The position numbers and the translations under genes are program-made. Positions 10,383 through 20,668 of a stretch of DNA of 64,000 nucleotides are shown in pieces. This DNA is from Azorinus chamasolen (lineage: Eukaryota > Mollusca > Bivalvia > Cardiida > Solecurtidae). How positions within the stretch are numbered: the stretch's first letter is position 1; each line of letters starts with the position of its first letter. The notes below the pieces were generated by a model. It did no database searches. It was not told the DNA's origin and saw only the letters and a program-made list of their open reading frames with translations. Location: NCBI GenBank assembly GCA_963576725.1, contig OY755252.1, positions 27,114,722 to 27,178,721 on the forward strand, written 5' to 3'.

Positions 10383-10619
10383 GGGTTATTTCCAGTAGCT
10401 TGCTGAGTTACTTTTTGCCAGCTCAAAACTTTACCCAATTTGTATTTAAAAATATAAAACACTTATTGCCACATTATCAGCGCTTGTCAAGACAGTTTAG
10501 GACCAATGAGATGTCAATTTTGCATAGCCTAGGTAACCGTTTTCATATGAAATCACCCACAGCCTCCTCGAAGAGTGCTGACAGTTGTTACTGATAGTTT
10601 CTCAATGATTCTTAGCTCT

Positions 10620-10790
10620 TTAATGCAGAACTTGAGTGTACTGACATTTGCAGATACCGTGGACTCAGACCAGAGAGGGCTCTTGTAGGAGCCCTGTGCT
10701 CCAGGTCTGCACGCTTGTAGTCTTACAAAATCCACTTGTAAATTTCACCTTTCATACTGAATGGACTGTTTGATTATTCATTGATAGAAT
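10620..10790 (-). repeat. Degenerate family J element
   Basis: Core CAGACCAGAGAGGGCTCTTG-TAGGAGCCCTGTGCTCCAGG with flanks GTGTACTGACATTTGC and CTTTCATACTGAATGGAC. Confidence 0.5.
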
Positions 10791-10888
10791 CTTCCATTTT
10801 GAATATTCAGCAGTCAGAGGGTTAGTATGCAGGTGTAGAATGCAGGACAGTTAGGCAATAGTTACGATGTTTTTTTCAGCTCTTATTC

Positions 10889-11123
10889 ACACAGGTAGCA
10901 GTATCAATCTCACTTCTGAATGCTGTTTGAGATTACCAGTGAAAATAAGAATGGACTGAAAAAAGCCCAGAATCAGTGATGAAATATGCAAATAAATAAA
11001 GCTAAATAGGGAAATTTTTATATGGCTTGAAACTTGTGTAACATCACAGACTTTTCGATACCGCTACCTGTGTTACAGGGTTCAGTATGATTATCACAGT
11101 CATTCTGATACTGCTACCTGTGT
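10889..11123. repeat. Inverted-repeat element with ACACAGGTAGCAGTATC ends
   Basis: ACACAGGTAGCAGTATCA at 10889-10906 and its exact complement at 11106-11123 bound about 235 bp. A third, variant copy (GATACCGCTACCTGTGTTAC) lies at 11057-11076. I do not recognise the family. Confidence 0.55.
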
Positions 11124-11277
11124 TAGTACCCAGTGACTCTTCACAACCCAATTTGATTTGACTTGGAATGCGGTTTATGTTCTTAGTATCTCAGTACTCC
11201 AATGTAATCCAGAGAAGTGCTGATTTCTCAAACTTGAGATGGTCCATAAATGCTTGATATCATTCAATTATGGAAGG

Positions 11278-11393
11278 ATAAAATCTGCTAGCGGATTTTT
11301 AATGACAAACAGTATAGATCGAGATCAGATCCCTTAGAGAGGATCAATACTTGTATATGCCAGATGACTGGTTTCCTGCATTCAGAGGTTAAC
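11278..11393 (+). repeat. Family J fragment
   Basis: AATCTGCTAGCGGATTTTTAA to CATTCAGAGGTTAA, with a partly decayed hairpin CGAGATCAGATCCCTTAGAG. Confidence 0.5.
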
Positions 11394-11609
11394 AGGTAAT
11401 ACATTACATTAATAAGGTGCCAACTGTGTGAGAAAACTTGTGATGATATCGATGTCTGTAAATAGGTTGGCTCCAGATGAGAAAGAATGATTTTATGTCG
11501 ACGTCATTCTGATGACATGAATTACATGAAGTTCTACAATGAGATAATTATAATAATAAACACAGGAGTATTTGGGTCACTGAAGAAAGTGTTACTAAGG
11601 GTCATGTCT

Positions 11610-11708
11610 AGTATTTCATAAGCAAACTGAGTAGACCAAGATCAGACAGCTCCTACAGGAGCTGTCTGATATTGGTCTACTCTGTTTGCAATGACATGAA
11701 AAAGACAA
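11610..11708 (+). repeat. Hairpin core of a family I element
   Basis: GAGTAGACCAAGATCAGACAG CTCC/GGAG with right arm CTGTCTGATATTGGTCTACTC, followed directly by a family B copy with a defective left end. Confidence 0.6.
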
Positions 11709-11709
11709 T

Positions 11710-11938
11710 TCACCTATTCACTCATAGGCTGTTTTTAGATCCAACCTCTTTGAATGAATCTACCGAAAATGAGCATTTACTAGAGAAAAGGAAACATTTA
11801 GAATGGTGTAGTTCTGAAACCATTTTGATAAATAGAGCATTTGCTCCTATGGAGCAAAATGCTCTTTTTATCACAAAGGTTTCAAGACGTGACTTTAACA
11901 GAGGCGTAGAAAGGTGTATTTATGGAGGACAGGGTTAA
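11710..11938 (-). repeat. MITE family B
   Basis: Body complete to GGACAGGGTTAA; the left TTAACCC is lost. Apex ATTTGCTCCTATGGAGCAAAAT. Confidence 0.75.
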
Positions 11939-12110
11939 GGGTAAAATCATGGTCTGATTTGAGTGGCTTTTATTGACCCAGTTCTAATTAAATTGCATGC
12001 TGATGTGATGTCGAGCTATGCAGTGTCAGCTGTCAGTAATGTCTTGATTAGCAGAAGTTTTTAACACTTTACTTGATGATTATTCATGAATGGCTCTGCC
12101 CATTATATAA

Positions 12111-12361
12111 TTAACCCTTTCCCTCATATAAATGTGTTTTCAAGCACTTGCAAACAGAGTAGACCCATATCACACGGCTCCTAGAGGAGCTGTCTGATCA
12201 GGGTCTGCTCTGTTTGCTAATAGAATTTGATAGAATATGTTTCTTTGCTTTCTAAAATGTCTATTTTATTCCACCTTCCATATTTCTTTATAATGATTTT
12301 GTTAATGAATATTCAGTAGATATTGAAGTGTAGCCTAAATACAGATCAGAGAAAGGGTTAA
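12111..12361 (+). repeat. MITE family A
   Basis: Full TTAA-bounded copy with hairpin CCCATATCACACGGCTCC / GGAGCTGTCTGATCAGGG. It ends in GATCAGAGAAAGGGTTAA. Confidence 0.9.
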
Positions 12362-12474
12362 CAAACAGTTACAAAAAGATGTAACAAAAAAATAAAAAAA
12401 ATATATGTAACCAAACATTGAAGACCCTCACGGGTCTCAGTCTGCTCTTTTTGCAAAGGTGGTGGATTTTATTA

Positions 12475-12758
12475 TTAATCCTTTACTCTACTAGTACACT
12501 TTTCTTTGCCTTTGCAAACAGAGTAGACTCAGATCAGATGGCTTTAGTATTAGCTTCTGACCAGCGTTTGTTGTGTTTGCTTCAAATAATGCAATATACA
12601 TGTAGATCTTATCATCTAATTATACACCCTTTGTCTTGGTTAATTATAAATATGTACTCATGTGTTTATTATTTTATTTAAAAATACATGTCAATTAATA
12701 TTCTGCATGGTGTCATTTCATCTTACATGAATATTCAGGGTCTGGGAGTAAAGGGTAG
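12475..12758 (-). repeat. MITE family I, diverged
   Basis: TTAATCCTTTACTCTACTAG to GGAGTAAAGGGTAG; the central arms are eroded (GATCAGATGGCTTTAGTATT). Confidence 0.6.
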
Positions 12759-13114
12759 AGTATACAAGTTATAAGTTAATAATTGGTACATTGGCAAAGC
12801 ATCTCATTAAACTGCTGAGTATGCAGAATTCATCCCTTTGCCAACAGAACACTTTGTATACAGGAAACAAAATGTACTGGCACTAGATTTAATACTCATT
12901 AACTATGCACTCTAAGAAATTTTTGGTCTACAACAAGTATTATTGTTGTCTGCTTTAATTCTTAAAATAAAATTTCTCTCATTTCTTTACAAAAATGTGG
13001 TCAATTTTGTGTCATTGAGGGTTTTGATCCAGATGAAAGGCTGCATTTTGTGACATCAGTTTATCCAAATTGTTTGCGTAGGTAATCATATTCAATGAGT
13101 TCAGTGAGCTTCAT
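12759..13114. other. No gene; two family H-like remnants
   Basis: H-like arm fragments occur at about 12795-12850 (GCATCTCATTAAACTGCTGAG) and 13010-13090 (GATCCAGATGAAAGGCTGC). The rest is unassigned. Confidence 0.4.
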
Positions 13115-13868
13115 TTAAAGAGGAAGTCCCTATAATCAATGCACATTTTCAATAATATCGTATACAACTTGGTATTTTTTAAGCTCAATCATTATTATGA
13201 AGATTCATGTCCATTAAATCCATTTCTATAGAAAAATGCCCCTGTGATACAAAATAAACCGATTCCATAAATACTTAAATTTTTTGTTCTACAACAAAGT
13301 TATCATTATCGGCCTTTTCCATTCAAATTTTCCGCGTTTTGCCAATGGTCACCCGATCCCTCCATTGTTTACATAACAGCATTTCTCGGAAGTGGTCGCA
13401 GAGATCTAGACCAGGATTTATTAGCGCGAACAGATAAGAAACTAAAACCCAATCCAAATAAAACTGATCGAACATGGGGAATAATATCATGATCTTCAAT
13501 ATCAAATACATGTACATGTACATGGATGTTTTGTCATTTTAACATTTATTGGATAGGTTTTCTTGCGATATGCATATACAGTAAAACCCCGCTAATGCGA
13601 CCACCAAAAAGGGGCATACTTCTGGGTGGCAGAGGCAGGTGGTAGCTTAATGCAGGACGAAAGTTATGCAGAAAGCTCCTATAGGAGCTTTCTGCATAAC
13701 TTTTGTCCTGCATTAAGCAACCACCTGCTTTAAACGACACCAGTGGCTGTTTATTAAGTGGTCGCATTAGCGGGGCTTTACTGTACTACTTTTCAGCATA
13801 TAAACAAACGAGTTTTGTATATTTTAGGTATTTTTGAAATTCGTCAAATGTAGGGACTTCCCCTTTAA
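13115..13868. repeat. About 750-bp element with TTAAAGAGGAAGTCCCTA ends, split by family E
   Basis: TTAAAGAGGAAGTCCCTA near 13115 and the near-complement TAGGGACTTCCCCTTTAA at 13851-13868 bound this stretch. The interior shows no usable ORF. A family E element sits inside it at 13579-13783, and a family A element starts at its right-end TTAA. Confidence 0.6.
13579..13783. repeat. MITE family E (TA target, Tc1/mariner-like)
   Basis: Ends CAGTAAAACCCCGCTAATGC / GCATTAGCGGGGCTTTACTG are flanked by TA (13577-13578, 13784-13785). The internal hairpin pairs TTAATGCAGGACGAAAGTTA with its complement and has the apex AAAGCTCCTATAGGAGCTTT. This copy is the intact reference for the nested copies listed below. 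Confidence 0.9.
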
Positions 13869-14099
13869 GCCTTTCCTTCATATTTAAACACCTTTTCACG
13901 CATTCGCAAACAGAGTAGATCTAGGATCAGATGGCTCCTATAGTCTGCTCTATTTGCTATTGAAAATCGATAGATCTGTTTCTTTTAACTTTCTAAAATG
14001 GCTACAAATTATGTTCCACCTTCCATTACAACTATGTTGTCCATGAATATTCAGTAGGCATTGAAATTTGGAATAAACACAGAACAGGGAAAGGGTTAA
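13865..14099 (+). repeat. MITE family A, apex deleted
   Basis: TTAA-bounded. After GATCAGATGGCTCCTATAG most of the right arm is gone and GTCTGCTCTATTTGC follows. Confidence 0.8.
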
Positions 14100-14267
14100 C
14101 TCCATACCTGGTGAATGTTTATGACTGAAATAATGACGTTATGAACGTTGATTTAGCTGATTTTTAGCTAACCTGAGTATGCTAGTTTCTCTGATTTCTG
14201 ATCATGCGTTGCCCCTGAAATTTTTGCCCGGAGATAGAAAGTAAGTTGATGAAGGTTTTCAAAATGG

Positions 14268-14468
14268 CAGAGCTACAGATAAAGATGCGCCTTCTCAAGT
14301 ACTAAAATCATCATTTCTCCACAAAACTCTAATTTTTACTGTGACCACTCCTTAGAATCGTCTCTAAACAAGATGATTCTAAAGAGTGGTCACACTATAG
14401 GGTTTTATGGAGAAATAAAGGAGCTATTGTTGAAAATGTTTAAATTTTAAGGCACCTTATCTGGACCT
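14268..14468. repeat. MITE family C
   Basis: CAGAGCTACAGATAAAGATGC to GCACCTTATCTGGACCTG. The hairpin centre is CGTCTCTAAACAAGATGATTC, so the apex has diverged. Confidence 0.8.
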
Positions 14469-14659
14469 GAAATAGGATGCAGAATTGACCTATAATTTAG
14501 CTTTACAAACAGACTGGCCGGGAAGGAGTTTGTGTGTCCAGTTATTAAGGGTATAATTACAGTGTCACTGAGTTCAATTCATATAAGAACATCTGTTACT
14601 TTAAATGTTATATCATTATATGTACAATCAATTAACCATGACACTGATACTGAGATACA

Positions 14660-14800
14660 TTTTTATGCATTCGCAAACAAGTAGACCCAGACCAGACATT
14701 TCATATAGACTCAGCTCTGTTTTGCTGATCATGTTTTCTGCCATGGTCAAAAATTGCCTTGTTCATACATGTATAACATTATAAAAATTCAGCTAATTAA
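14660..14800 (-). repeat. Degenerate family I element
   Basis: CATTCGCAAACAAGTAGACCC and TTTTCTGCCATGGTCAAAA are family I landmarks; the right arm is missing. Confidence 0.5.
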
Positions 14801-15017
14801 CTCTTTGCACGCTAGCTGTGAAACTTACAGTGATTACCTATGCAAACAGTTTGGATCCAGATGAGATGCTGCATAATGCGGCGTCTCATCAGGATCCAAA
14901 CTGTTTGTCATGTTGACCGTATTTTTGCCAAAAAAAATGAGAGAAAGTTTATTTTAAAAATTGAAGCAGACGACAATTGTTGCAGACGAAAAAATTACTT
15001 AGCATGCAAAGAGTTAG
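14797..15017. repeat. MITE family H
   Basis: TTAACTCTTTGCACGCTAGC to GCATGCAAAGAGTTAG. Arms: CAGTTTGGATCCAGATGAGA versus TCTCATCAGGATCCAAACTG, showing the same A/T arm difference as the GCTCC families. Apex TGCTGCATAATGCGGC. Confidence 0.8.
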
Positions 15018-15209
15018 TACAATATTATTTGAAAAGTACAAAACATTAGTGGGTAATTTATCTAGATAGTCCAAAACCGGGCGTTATTTCGAATCGGTCA
15101 TGAAATTTGCGAATGGGTAGTTAGACCCCTTATTATAATATAACACTAAATCGACCCAATCAATTTTTTTGACCTTTTAGAACATATAGACCCACGAAAT
15201 GGCCCCCTG

Positions 15210-15441
15210 TGCTTTCCTTCATAAATGCGCATTTCTACGCCCTCTGTAAAAATCACTTTATGAAACCATTGTGATAAATAGAGCATTTGCTCCTATAGGA
15301 GCAAAATTAATGCTCTATTTATCACAATGGTTTCAAAACTACACAATTCTAAACTTTTCCTTTTCTCTAGTAAATGTTCCTTTTCGGTAGATTGATTCAA
15401 AGAGGTTGGATCTAAAAATAGCCTATGGAGGAAAGGGTTAA
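15210..15441 (+). repeat. MITE family B
   Basis: Left end eroded (GCTTTCCTTCATAAATGCGC); right end GGAGGAAAGGGTTAA. The apex has an ATTA insertion (GGAGCAAAATTAATGCTC). A family A scrap follows at 15442-15510. Confidence 0.8.
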
Positions 15442-15616
15442 CAAACGGAGCCAGCCCTGATCATGCGTTTCCTATGCATGAAAAGATGTTTATTTGAAGG
15501 AAAGGGTTCAATGGTTAAACAGACATCACAAATATTTATTAGCTGAAATTTTATAATAGTATATTAGGTTACATGTATCAGTCATAGCAGAAACTGTAGA
15601 ATGGGAATCCTACCGT

Positions 15617-15727
15617 CAGTAGAACCCCTCTAATGCGACCACTTAATGAATAAGCATGAGTGTCTTAATTCATAAGAAGGTGGTTGCTTAATGCAGGACA
15701 AAAGTAATGCAGAAAGCTCCTCTAGGA
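15617..15727. repeat. Family E, left half
   Basis: AGTAGAACCCCTCTAATGCGA to GCAGAAAGCTCCTCTAGGA; the right half is absent. A decayed I-type core follows at 15840-15940. Confidence 0.6.
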
Positions 15728-15939
15728 TCAGTCAGATAGCTGAGTTACAGAAGCTCTGATGTGTGTCATATTGCTCTATTTGCAAATGTTTCAAAAGGCT
15801 TCTCTGTAAGGTAAAGATTTTTCTTGATGCAGTTTACTTGATAGAGATGCATATTTATGCATTTGCAAACAGGATATACCCAGATCAGAGCTTCTGTGTA
15901 GGAGCTTTCTGGTCTGTATCTCTTCAGATTTGCTATTTA

Positions 15940-16195
15940 TTAACCCTTTCCTTCACATAAATGTGTTTTCACACATTTGCAAACAGAGTAGACCCAGACC
16001 AGATGGCGTCTATAGGAGCCGTCTGATCGGGGTCTACTCTGTTTGCTAATGGTATTTGAAAGATCTGAGTCTTTACTTTCTATAATGGCTACAATATTGC
16101 ACCTTCCATATTTCATTATATAGCTATTGTGTGTACATGAGTGTTTACAGTAGGTATTGAAATTTGAAACAAACGTAGAACAGGGAAAGGGTTGA
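15940..16195 (+). repeat. MITE family A
   Basis: Complete copy from TTAACCCTTTCCTTCACATA to CAGGGAAAGGGTTGA. Left arm GACCCAGACCAGATGG, right arm CCGTCTGATCGGGGTC. Confidence 0.9.
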
Positions 16196-16297
16196 TTTTT
16201 TATCAGAGAAACTGAGTCATAGATATAAGGTGTATATGTATACTAATTAGAAAATCTAATGTTTTATGTTTCTCTACCAGTTCCTAACTTGCTAAAA

Positions 16298-16549
16298 ATA
16301 TCCCTTTCCCTCATATAAACGTGTTTTCACGCACATTTGCAAACAGAGTAGACCCAGATCAGACGGCTCGTAAAGGAGCCGTCTGATATGGGTCTGCTTT
16401 GTTTGCTCATGGAATTGGATAGATCTGTTTCTTTACTTTCTAAAATGGCTACAATGTTCCTCCTTCAATATTTCATTATAACTATTCTGTCCATGAATAT
16501 TCAGTAGGTATTGAAATTTGCAATAAACATAGAACAGGGAAGGGGTTAT
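16298..16549 (+). repeat. MITE family A
   Basis: Complete copy flanked by ATAT-like and TTAT targets. Apex variant GGCTCGTAAAGGAGCC. Confidence 0.85.
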
Positions 16550-16574
16550 ACTGAATTAGTTACAAATATGCTAC

Positions 16575-16662
16575 TTTGAGGTGATTCTAATAAGTAGCAG
16601 CAAGCTGGGTTTGGCTGAGAAATGACGATTTACACAGATTTATGTTGTATCTACAGCTGTGA
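16575..16662. repeat. Family C remnant, right half
   Basis: GAGGTGATTCTAATAAGTAGC ... GGGTTTGGCTGAGAAATGACG to TCTACAGCTGTG. It ends about 40 bp before the first exon. Confidence 0.5.
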
Positions 16663-16700
16663 GGAAAGATGTACTTTCTATGCATTTATTCTGCTTGTAG

Positions 16701-16835
16701 GAGTTGTCAAAAATTACCATGCCTGTTGTGTTCAACGAGCCGCTGACATTTCTACAGAGGATCTCAGAGTACCTGGAATACGCAGACCTGCTGGAGCAGG
16801 CCAGCCAACAGGAAGACCCTGCAGATCGCATGATG
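16701..16835 (+). CDS. ORP gene exon 1 of 8 in window (start of lipid-binding domain)
   Basis: Acceptor TTCTGCTTGTAG, then ELSKITMPVVFNEPLTFLQR and EYLEYADLLEQASQQ to DRMM, donor GTAAGC. It is 45 codons, phase 0 at both ends. The segment covers the lid and first helix region, where the conserved MPVxFNEPLxFLQR block sits in ORP1/ORP2. The preceding exon is not in the window, because the 16.7 kb upstream holds only repeats. CTGCTTGTAGGAGT recurs at 16915-16931 just after the exon and could act as a decoy acceptor. Confidence 0.92.
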
Positions 16836-16932
16836 GTAAGCCATTGTACCGCTGTCTGCATCAGAAATCACATGACGAGCAATGTTTTATGACCAAGATT
16901 TCAGAATAAAGGCATTTCTGCTTGTAGGAGTC

Positions 16933-17182
16933 TTAACCCTTTCCCTCATATAAACGTGTTTTCACGCATTTGCAAACCGAGAAGACCCAGATCAGACGGA
17001 TCATATAGGAGCCGTCTGATCAGGGTCTGCTCTGTTTGCTAGTGGAATTTCCAAAATCTATTTCTTTACTATCTAAAATGGCTACAACGTTCTATCTTCC
17101 ATATTTCATTATAACTACTTTGTCCATGAATATTCATTAGGTATTACAATTTTGAATAAATATCGAACAGGGAAAGGGTTAA
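16933..17182 (+). repeat. MITE family A
   Basis: Complete TTAA-bounded copy about 100 bp into the intron. Left arm GAAGACCCAGATCAGACGG, apex ATCATATAGGAGCC, right arm CCGTCTGATCAGGGTC. Confidence 0.9.
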
Positions 17183-17216
17183 GCTTGGTGTTATCAAGAA
17201 ATGCAGATCTCTGAAT

Positions 17217-17411
17217 CAGAGCTCCAGATAAGATGCGTAAATTAAAACATTTTCAAGAATAACTCCTTTATTTCTCCACCAAACCCTATACTGTGACCAC
17301 TCTTTAGAATTGTCTCGAAGAGACGATTCTATAAAGAGTGGTCATAGTATAGGGTTTGGTGGAGAAATGACAATTTTAGTATTTGGGTATGCACTCTTAT
17401 CTATAGCTCTG
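17217..17411. repeat. MITE family C (hAT-like) with 8-bp target duplication
   Basis: Ends CAGAGCTCCAGATAAGATGC / complement of TTATCTATAGCTCTG. The 8-bp direct repeat CTCTGAAT flanks it at 17209-17216 and 17412-17419. CAGAG-type ends plus an 8-bp duplication fit the hAT superfamily. The central hairpin arms run from CTCCACCAAACCCTATACTG to CGAAG, with a 2-base insertion (TATAAAG) in the right arm. Confidence 0.88.
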
Positions 17412-17431
17412 CTCTGAATAATATATTATCG

Positions 17432-17605
17432 CTGTTCCAGATAAGATTGGTAAATTGAAATATTTCCATGAATAGTTCCATTATTTCATCACCAAATCCA
17501 ATGTTTTGACCTTGTCTCGAAAGAGATGATTCGAAAGAGTGGTGACGACATAGGGTTTACTGGAGAAAATACAAGTTTTCAAACTGGCATACTTTGGTAT
17601 AGCAT
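17432..17605. repeat. Family C, diverged
   Basis: TTCCAGATAAGATTGGTAAAT to GGCATACTTTGGTATAGC, with a shortened hairpin CTTGTCTCGAAAGAGATGATT. Confidence 0.65.
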
Positions 17606-18012
17606 TTTCAAGTATCATAGTACCTAAATATTTGACCAAACCGAGGCAACTAAATAAATTTTACTTTTGTCTTGCCCAATCCCTTTCCTTGTTCAGTAAT
17701 TCAGATAAGGAATAATGACAACATGACTATTGATTAGCTCAATTTCTATTTTGTAATTGAGAAGTTTTTGTTTTGAGAAAAACTGTAGAATCAAATGTAT
17801 AATCGTGTTTAAAGCATACAGGAATAATTAAAAAACAAAATCTCTAAAACCTTTGTCTGGATTCCGATGTAATTTCTGATGACCCTTTGCCAAAAGTGTG
17901 AAAATTCCTGTAATTCCTAAAAACAAAATTTAATGATATTTAGGGGTATAAACCTTGCTATATTTTAAACAATGATTTGAACAAAGTTCTTATGTAACAC
18001 AATTGGGTCCAA
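17606..18012. other. Intronic sequence without recognised feature
   Basis: AT-rich, no hairpin or repeat family seen. Confidence 0.5.
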
Positions 18013-18140
18013 GGTTATAAAACTTCTGAGTCTGATATCATTCTCAAGTATCTGATTGGTCAGATTCTGAGCAAGCTCAGAATCTGACCAATCAGATGCT
18101 TGAGAATGATCTCAGACTCAAGCAACAAGTTGTATAACCT
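18013..18140. repeat. Foldback family Q with CCAAT motifs
   Basis: Inverted arms from GGTTATAAAACTTCTGAGTC to TCTGAGC, and the complement GCTCAGAATCTGACC to AGTTGTATAACC, with no spacer. Each arm carries TCTGACCAATC (CCAAT box). Relatives: 27202-27403 and 49692-49828. A (TTG)n tract lies nearby at about 18205-18231. Confidence 0.75.
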
Positions 18141-18335
18141 CTGGGCCAGATCATAATTATGACCTTTTGTCTCAGGTGAGCAAAACAGGACCACCACGGT
18201 CCAACTTCTCTTGTTGTTGTTGTTGTTGTTGGTTTTTCAGTTCACCAGGGTCTGTTATGATAATTCTCTAATTTATATATGACAGACTACCTGAGATTGT
18301 TATTTGAAGCAGAAATTTAATGTCTTCTTCTTCAG

Positions 18336-18433
18336 TATGTAGCGGCTTTTGCAGTTTCTGCCATATCATCGAACTGGGAAAGGATTGGAAAACCTTTTAA
18401 TCCACTTCTAGGTGAAACATATGAATTAAACAG
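18336..18433 (+). CDS. ORP gene exon 2 (LLGETYE segment)
   Basis: Acceptor CTTCTTCTTCAG, then [20 protein letters not shown] and [12 protein letters not shown], donor AG|GTAAAT. It is 98 bp, phase 0 in and phase 2 out. [12 protein letters not shown] is one of the strongest ORP-family blocks, lining the lipid pocket near the phosphoinositide site. The split Arg codon (AG/A) is completed by exon 3. Confidence 0.93.
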
Positions 18434-18524
18434 GTAAATATGGATGAAACTGAGTAGTCCGTCATAACGAACACGTCATATGAATTACCGATTGAAAGCT
18501 GAAAGTGCAATGGTCCATCATTGT

Positions 18525-18772
18525 TTAACCCTTTCCCTCATGCGTATTCATGAAAGAAATAATGATGTCATGAATATTAATTAGATTAATTTGCTATAAT
18601 AGCACATGGACACATGCATTTTTGCTGTGGTAGAACTGTAGAACCATATCTATATCATATCATAGGCAAACATAGCAGACCCTGATCAGAAGACTCCTCT
18701 AGGAGCCGTCTGATCTGGGTCTGCTCTGTTTGCAAAGTCGTAGAAAGGCATATTTATTGAGTAAAGGGTTAA
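18525..18772 (+). repeat. MITE family I
   Basis: Complete copy from TTAACCCTTTCCCTCATGCG to GAGTAAAGGGTTAA. Arms GCAGACCCTGATCAGAAGA / CCGTCTGATCTGGGTCTGC show the T/A difference; apex CTCCTCTAGGAGC. Confidence 0.9.
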
Positions 18773-18884
18773 AGGTAGATTCCATTCAGCGTAAAAGGTT
18801 AGTCTGCGAGAAGATTTTTAATGACAAACAGTGCAGACCCTGATCACAGGGCTGCTCTATGTGCCATCTGATATGGTCTACCAT
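18773..18884 (+). repeat. Family J, truncated on the right
   Basis: GATTCCATTCAGCGTAAAAGG to CCATCTGATATGGTCTACC, then abruptly repeat R. Confidence 0.55.
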
Positions 18885-19225
18885 TTTTAGCTCCACTTTT
18901 TCAAAAAATGGAGCTATGATTGTCATGACCCTCTCGCCGTTGTCGCCGTCTGCATTGTTAAGGTCCATTTCTCAGAAACCAGCAGATATTTGGTTCACAT
19001 TAAAATTTTGGTATGCATGTTTTCTATCACAAGGGGAACTCATTTCACAAGGGTAGGTAATCCTAAGATTAGTTTTTGCCATATTTATGCCCCTTTTTCG
19101 ACTTAGAATTTTCATTGTTGGTTAAGTTTTATGTTAAAGTCCGTGTCTCAGAAATTGTCCGAGATATTTGGTTCAAATTTGGTATGCATGTTAACTATTA
19201 CAATGGGGACCCATTTCAGAAGAGA
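18885..19225 (+). repeat. Interspersed repeat R (TTTTAGCTCCAC type)
   Basis: Begins TTTTTAGCTCCACTTTTTC. It holds two related subunits around CTCAGAAA-CC-GAGATATTTGG and TTTGGTATGCATGTT (about 18970-19025 and 19145-19200). A decayed I-type element follows to about 19370, and an H-like scrap at 19373-19450. Confidence 0.6.
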
Positions 19226-19617
19226 ATGTTTTATCATGAGAGAAGCTGTAGAATTGGACTATATTGAAATATGCCATAAGTAAACACAGCATGCCTAGAG
19301 TCGTCCAATCTGGGTCTTCTCTTTTTTCAAAATGTGTGAAAAGGTGTCTCTATGAGGGAAAGGATTTAAATTAACTCTGTGTTTTGATAAGCCTTGCCAT
19401 CAGTTTGGATCCAGATGAGATTAAAATCTGAACTGTTTCACTCTCCTTTATCGCTTATAGCAAGAAATAGAAGAAAATGTCATTTCACTTTCACAATTCA
19501 CTGAATACTGAATTTCAAAGATTCTAGCATTGTCCTTCATAGTTTAATAATAGAGTCAAATTCAGTATGAAAGCATATACTGTGCAAGAGGGTTTTGCAA
19601 ATGCCAGTACACTCATT

Positions 19618-19853
19618 TTAACCCTTTCGGCGCCAAATTTCTAATTGTCGTCTGCAATCCAAGTTTGTTAAATCATTCAGTAAAATAAGGAAATGAGATA
19701 AATAAATGCAAATTTCAAAGGAATAAAGCACATATATAGAAATAGAGATTGAGACAAATAGTGAAGTCCCTGATCAGACGCCGCCTTGAAAAGATCTGGG
19801 ACTGCACTATTTGTCGTGGTGCATTTATGCGACTGCGGCGGTGAAAGGGTTAA
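19618..19853. repeat. TTAA element family S
   Basis: TTAACCCTTTCGGCGCCAAA to CGGTGAAAGGGTTAA, 236 bp. Weak inner hairpin: AATAGTGAAGTCCCTGATCAG / GATCTGGGACTGCACTATT. It shares its right TTAA with a family G copy. Confidence 0.7.
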
Positions 19854-20056
19854 ACTCTTTCAATGCTGAATTAGAATATTCACATGGACTATTATGAAAT
19901 TCCGTATTGATTATTGGGGGACTTTGCTAAAAAGAAAAGGTAACATGATAAACAGTGCAAGACCTGATGAGAGGACACCTCTAGAAGAAGCCCTCTCATC
20001 TAGGTCTACACTGTTTGCAAAGGACATTAGTGACCCATTTCCTACATTGTAAAGGT
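19850..20056 (+). repeat. MITE family G
   Basis: TTAAACTCTTTCAATGCTGA to ACATTGTAAAGGTTCA, with arms AGACCTGATGAGAGG / CCCTCTCATCTAGGTC. Confidence 0.75.
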
Positions 20057-20214
20057 TCAAGTTGAAGCAGACATTAAAGTCATTGTGCAAAGAGAATAGA
20101 TTAAACTTTATTATGTCAGTAATGACCCACATGCAACAGCCATTTTCAAACAACTTCAATTCACATCAGAAGCCAAGTAATAAACTTGGCATTACATCAG
20201 GATCAAATCAATTG

Positions 20215-20455
20215 ATCCCCATCCTCCATGAATGTTCATATAAGAAATAATGATGTCATAAGTGTTAGTTAAATTAAATGTTATCATAGGACATGGACAC
20301 AAGATGTTGAAATCACAGACTCGTATCTATATAATATCATGAGCAAACAGTGCAGACCCTGATCAGATGGCTCCTACAGGAGTCTGATCGACATCTACTC
20401 TGTTGCAAAGGCATAGAAAGGCGTAGTTATGGAGGAAAGCGGTTGGTTCAAAATG
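20215..20455 (+). repeat. MITE family I, diverged
   Basis: CCCCATCCTCCATGAATGTTC to GAGGAAAGCGGTTGG, with core GACCCTGATCAGATGGCTCCTACAGGAG; the right arm is shortened. Confidence 0.7.
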
Positions 20456-20562
20456 ATTTGTTAAAATATTCAAAAGATAAGAGACTGAGTAGATGAAATA
20501 TTTACAATATGACACAAGGGTGAACTATTTGAATTCAGGAAACAAATTAGTTTTCATTTACA

Positions 20563-20668
20563 AACAGTAAAGACCCAGATCAGTGGATTCTTAGAGGAGC
20601 CCTCTGATCAGTATCTGCACTGTTTGTTATTCACATCCCTGTCACACTGAATGGTCTCTTTTGTTAAC
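20563..20668 (-). repeat. Family J fragment
   Basis: ACAAACAGTAAAGACCCAGATC with apex TCTTAGAGGAGCC, right arm CTCTGATCAGTATCTGCAC, and flank CACACTGAATGGTCTC. Confidence 0.55.

Noticed and set aside
1..16700. Upstream exons of the ORP gene
   Set aside because: I looked for ankyrin, PH or FFAT-like coding segments with splice sites and found none; this stretch is repeats.
16622..16909. 95-aa ORF overlapping exon 1 in another frame
   Set aside because: The ORP frame has the conserved FNEPLTFLQR block and proper splice sites; the other frame has no recognisable content.
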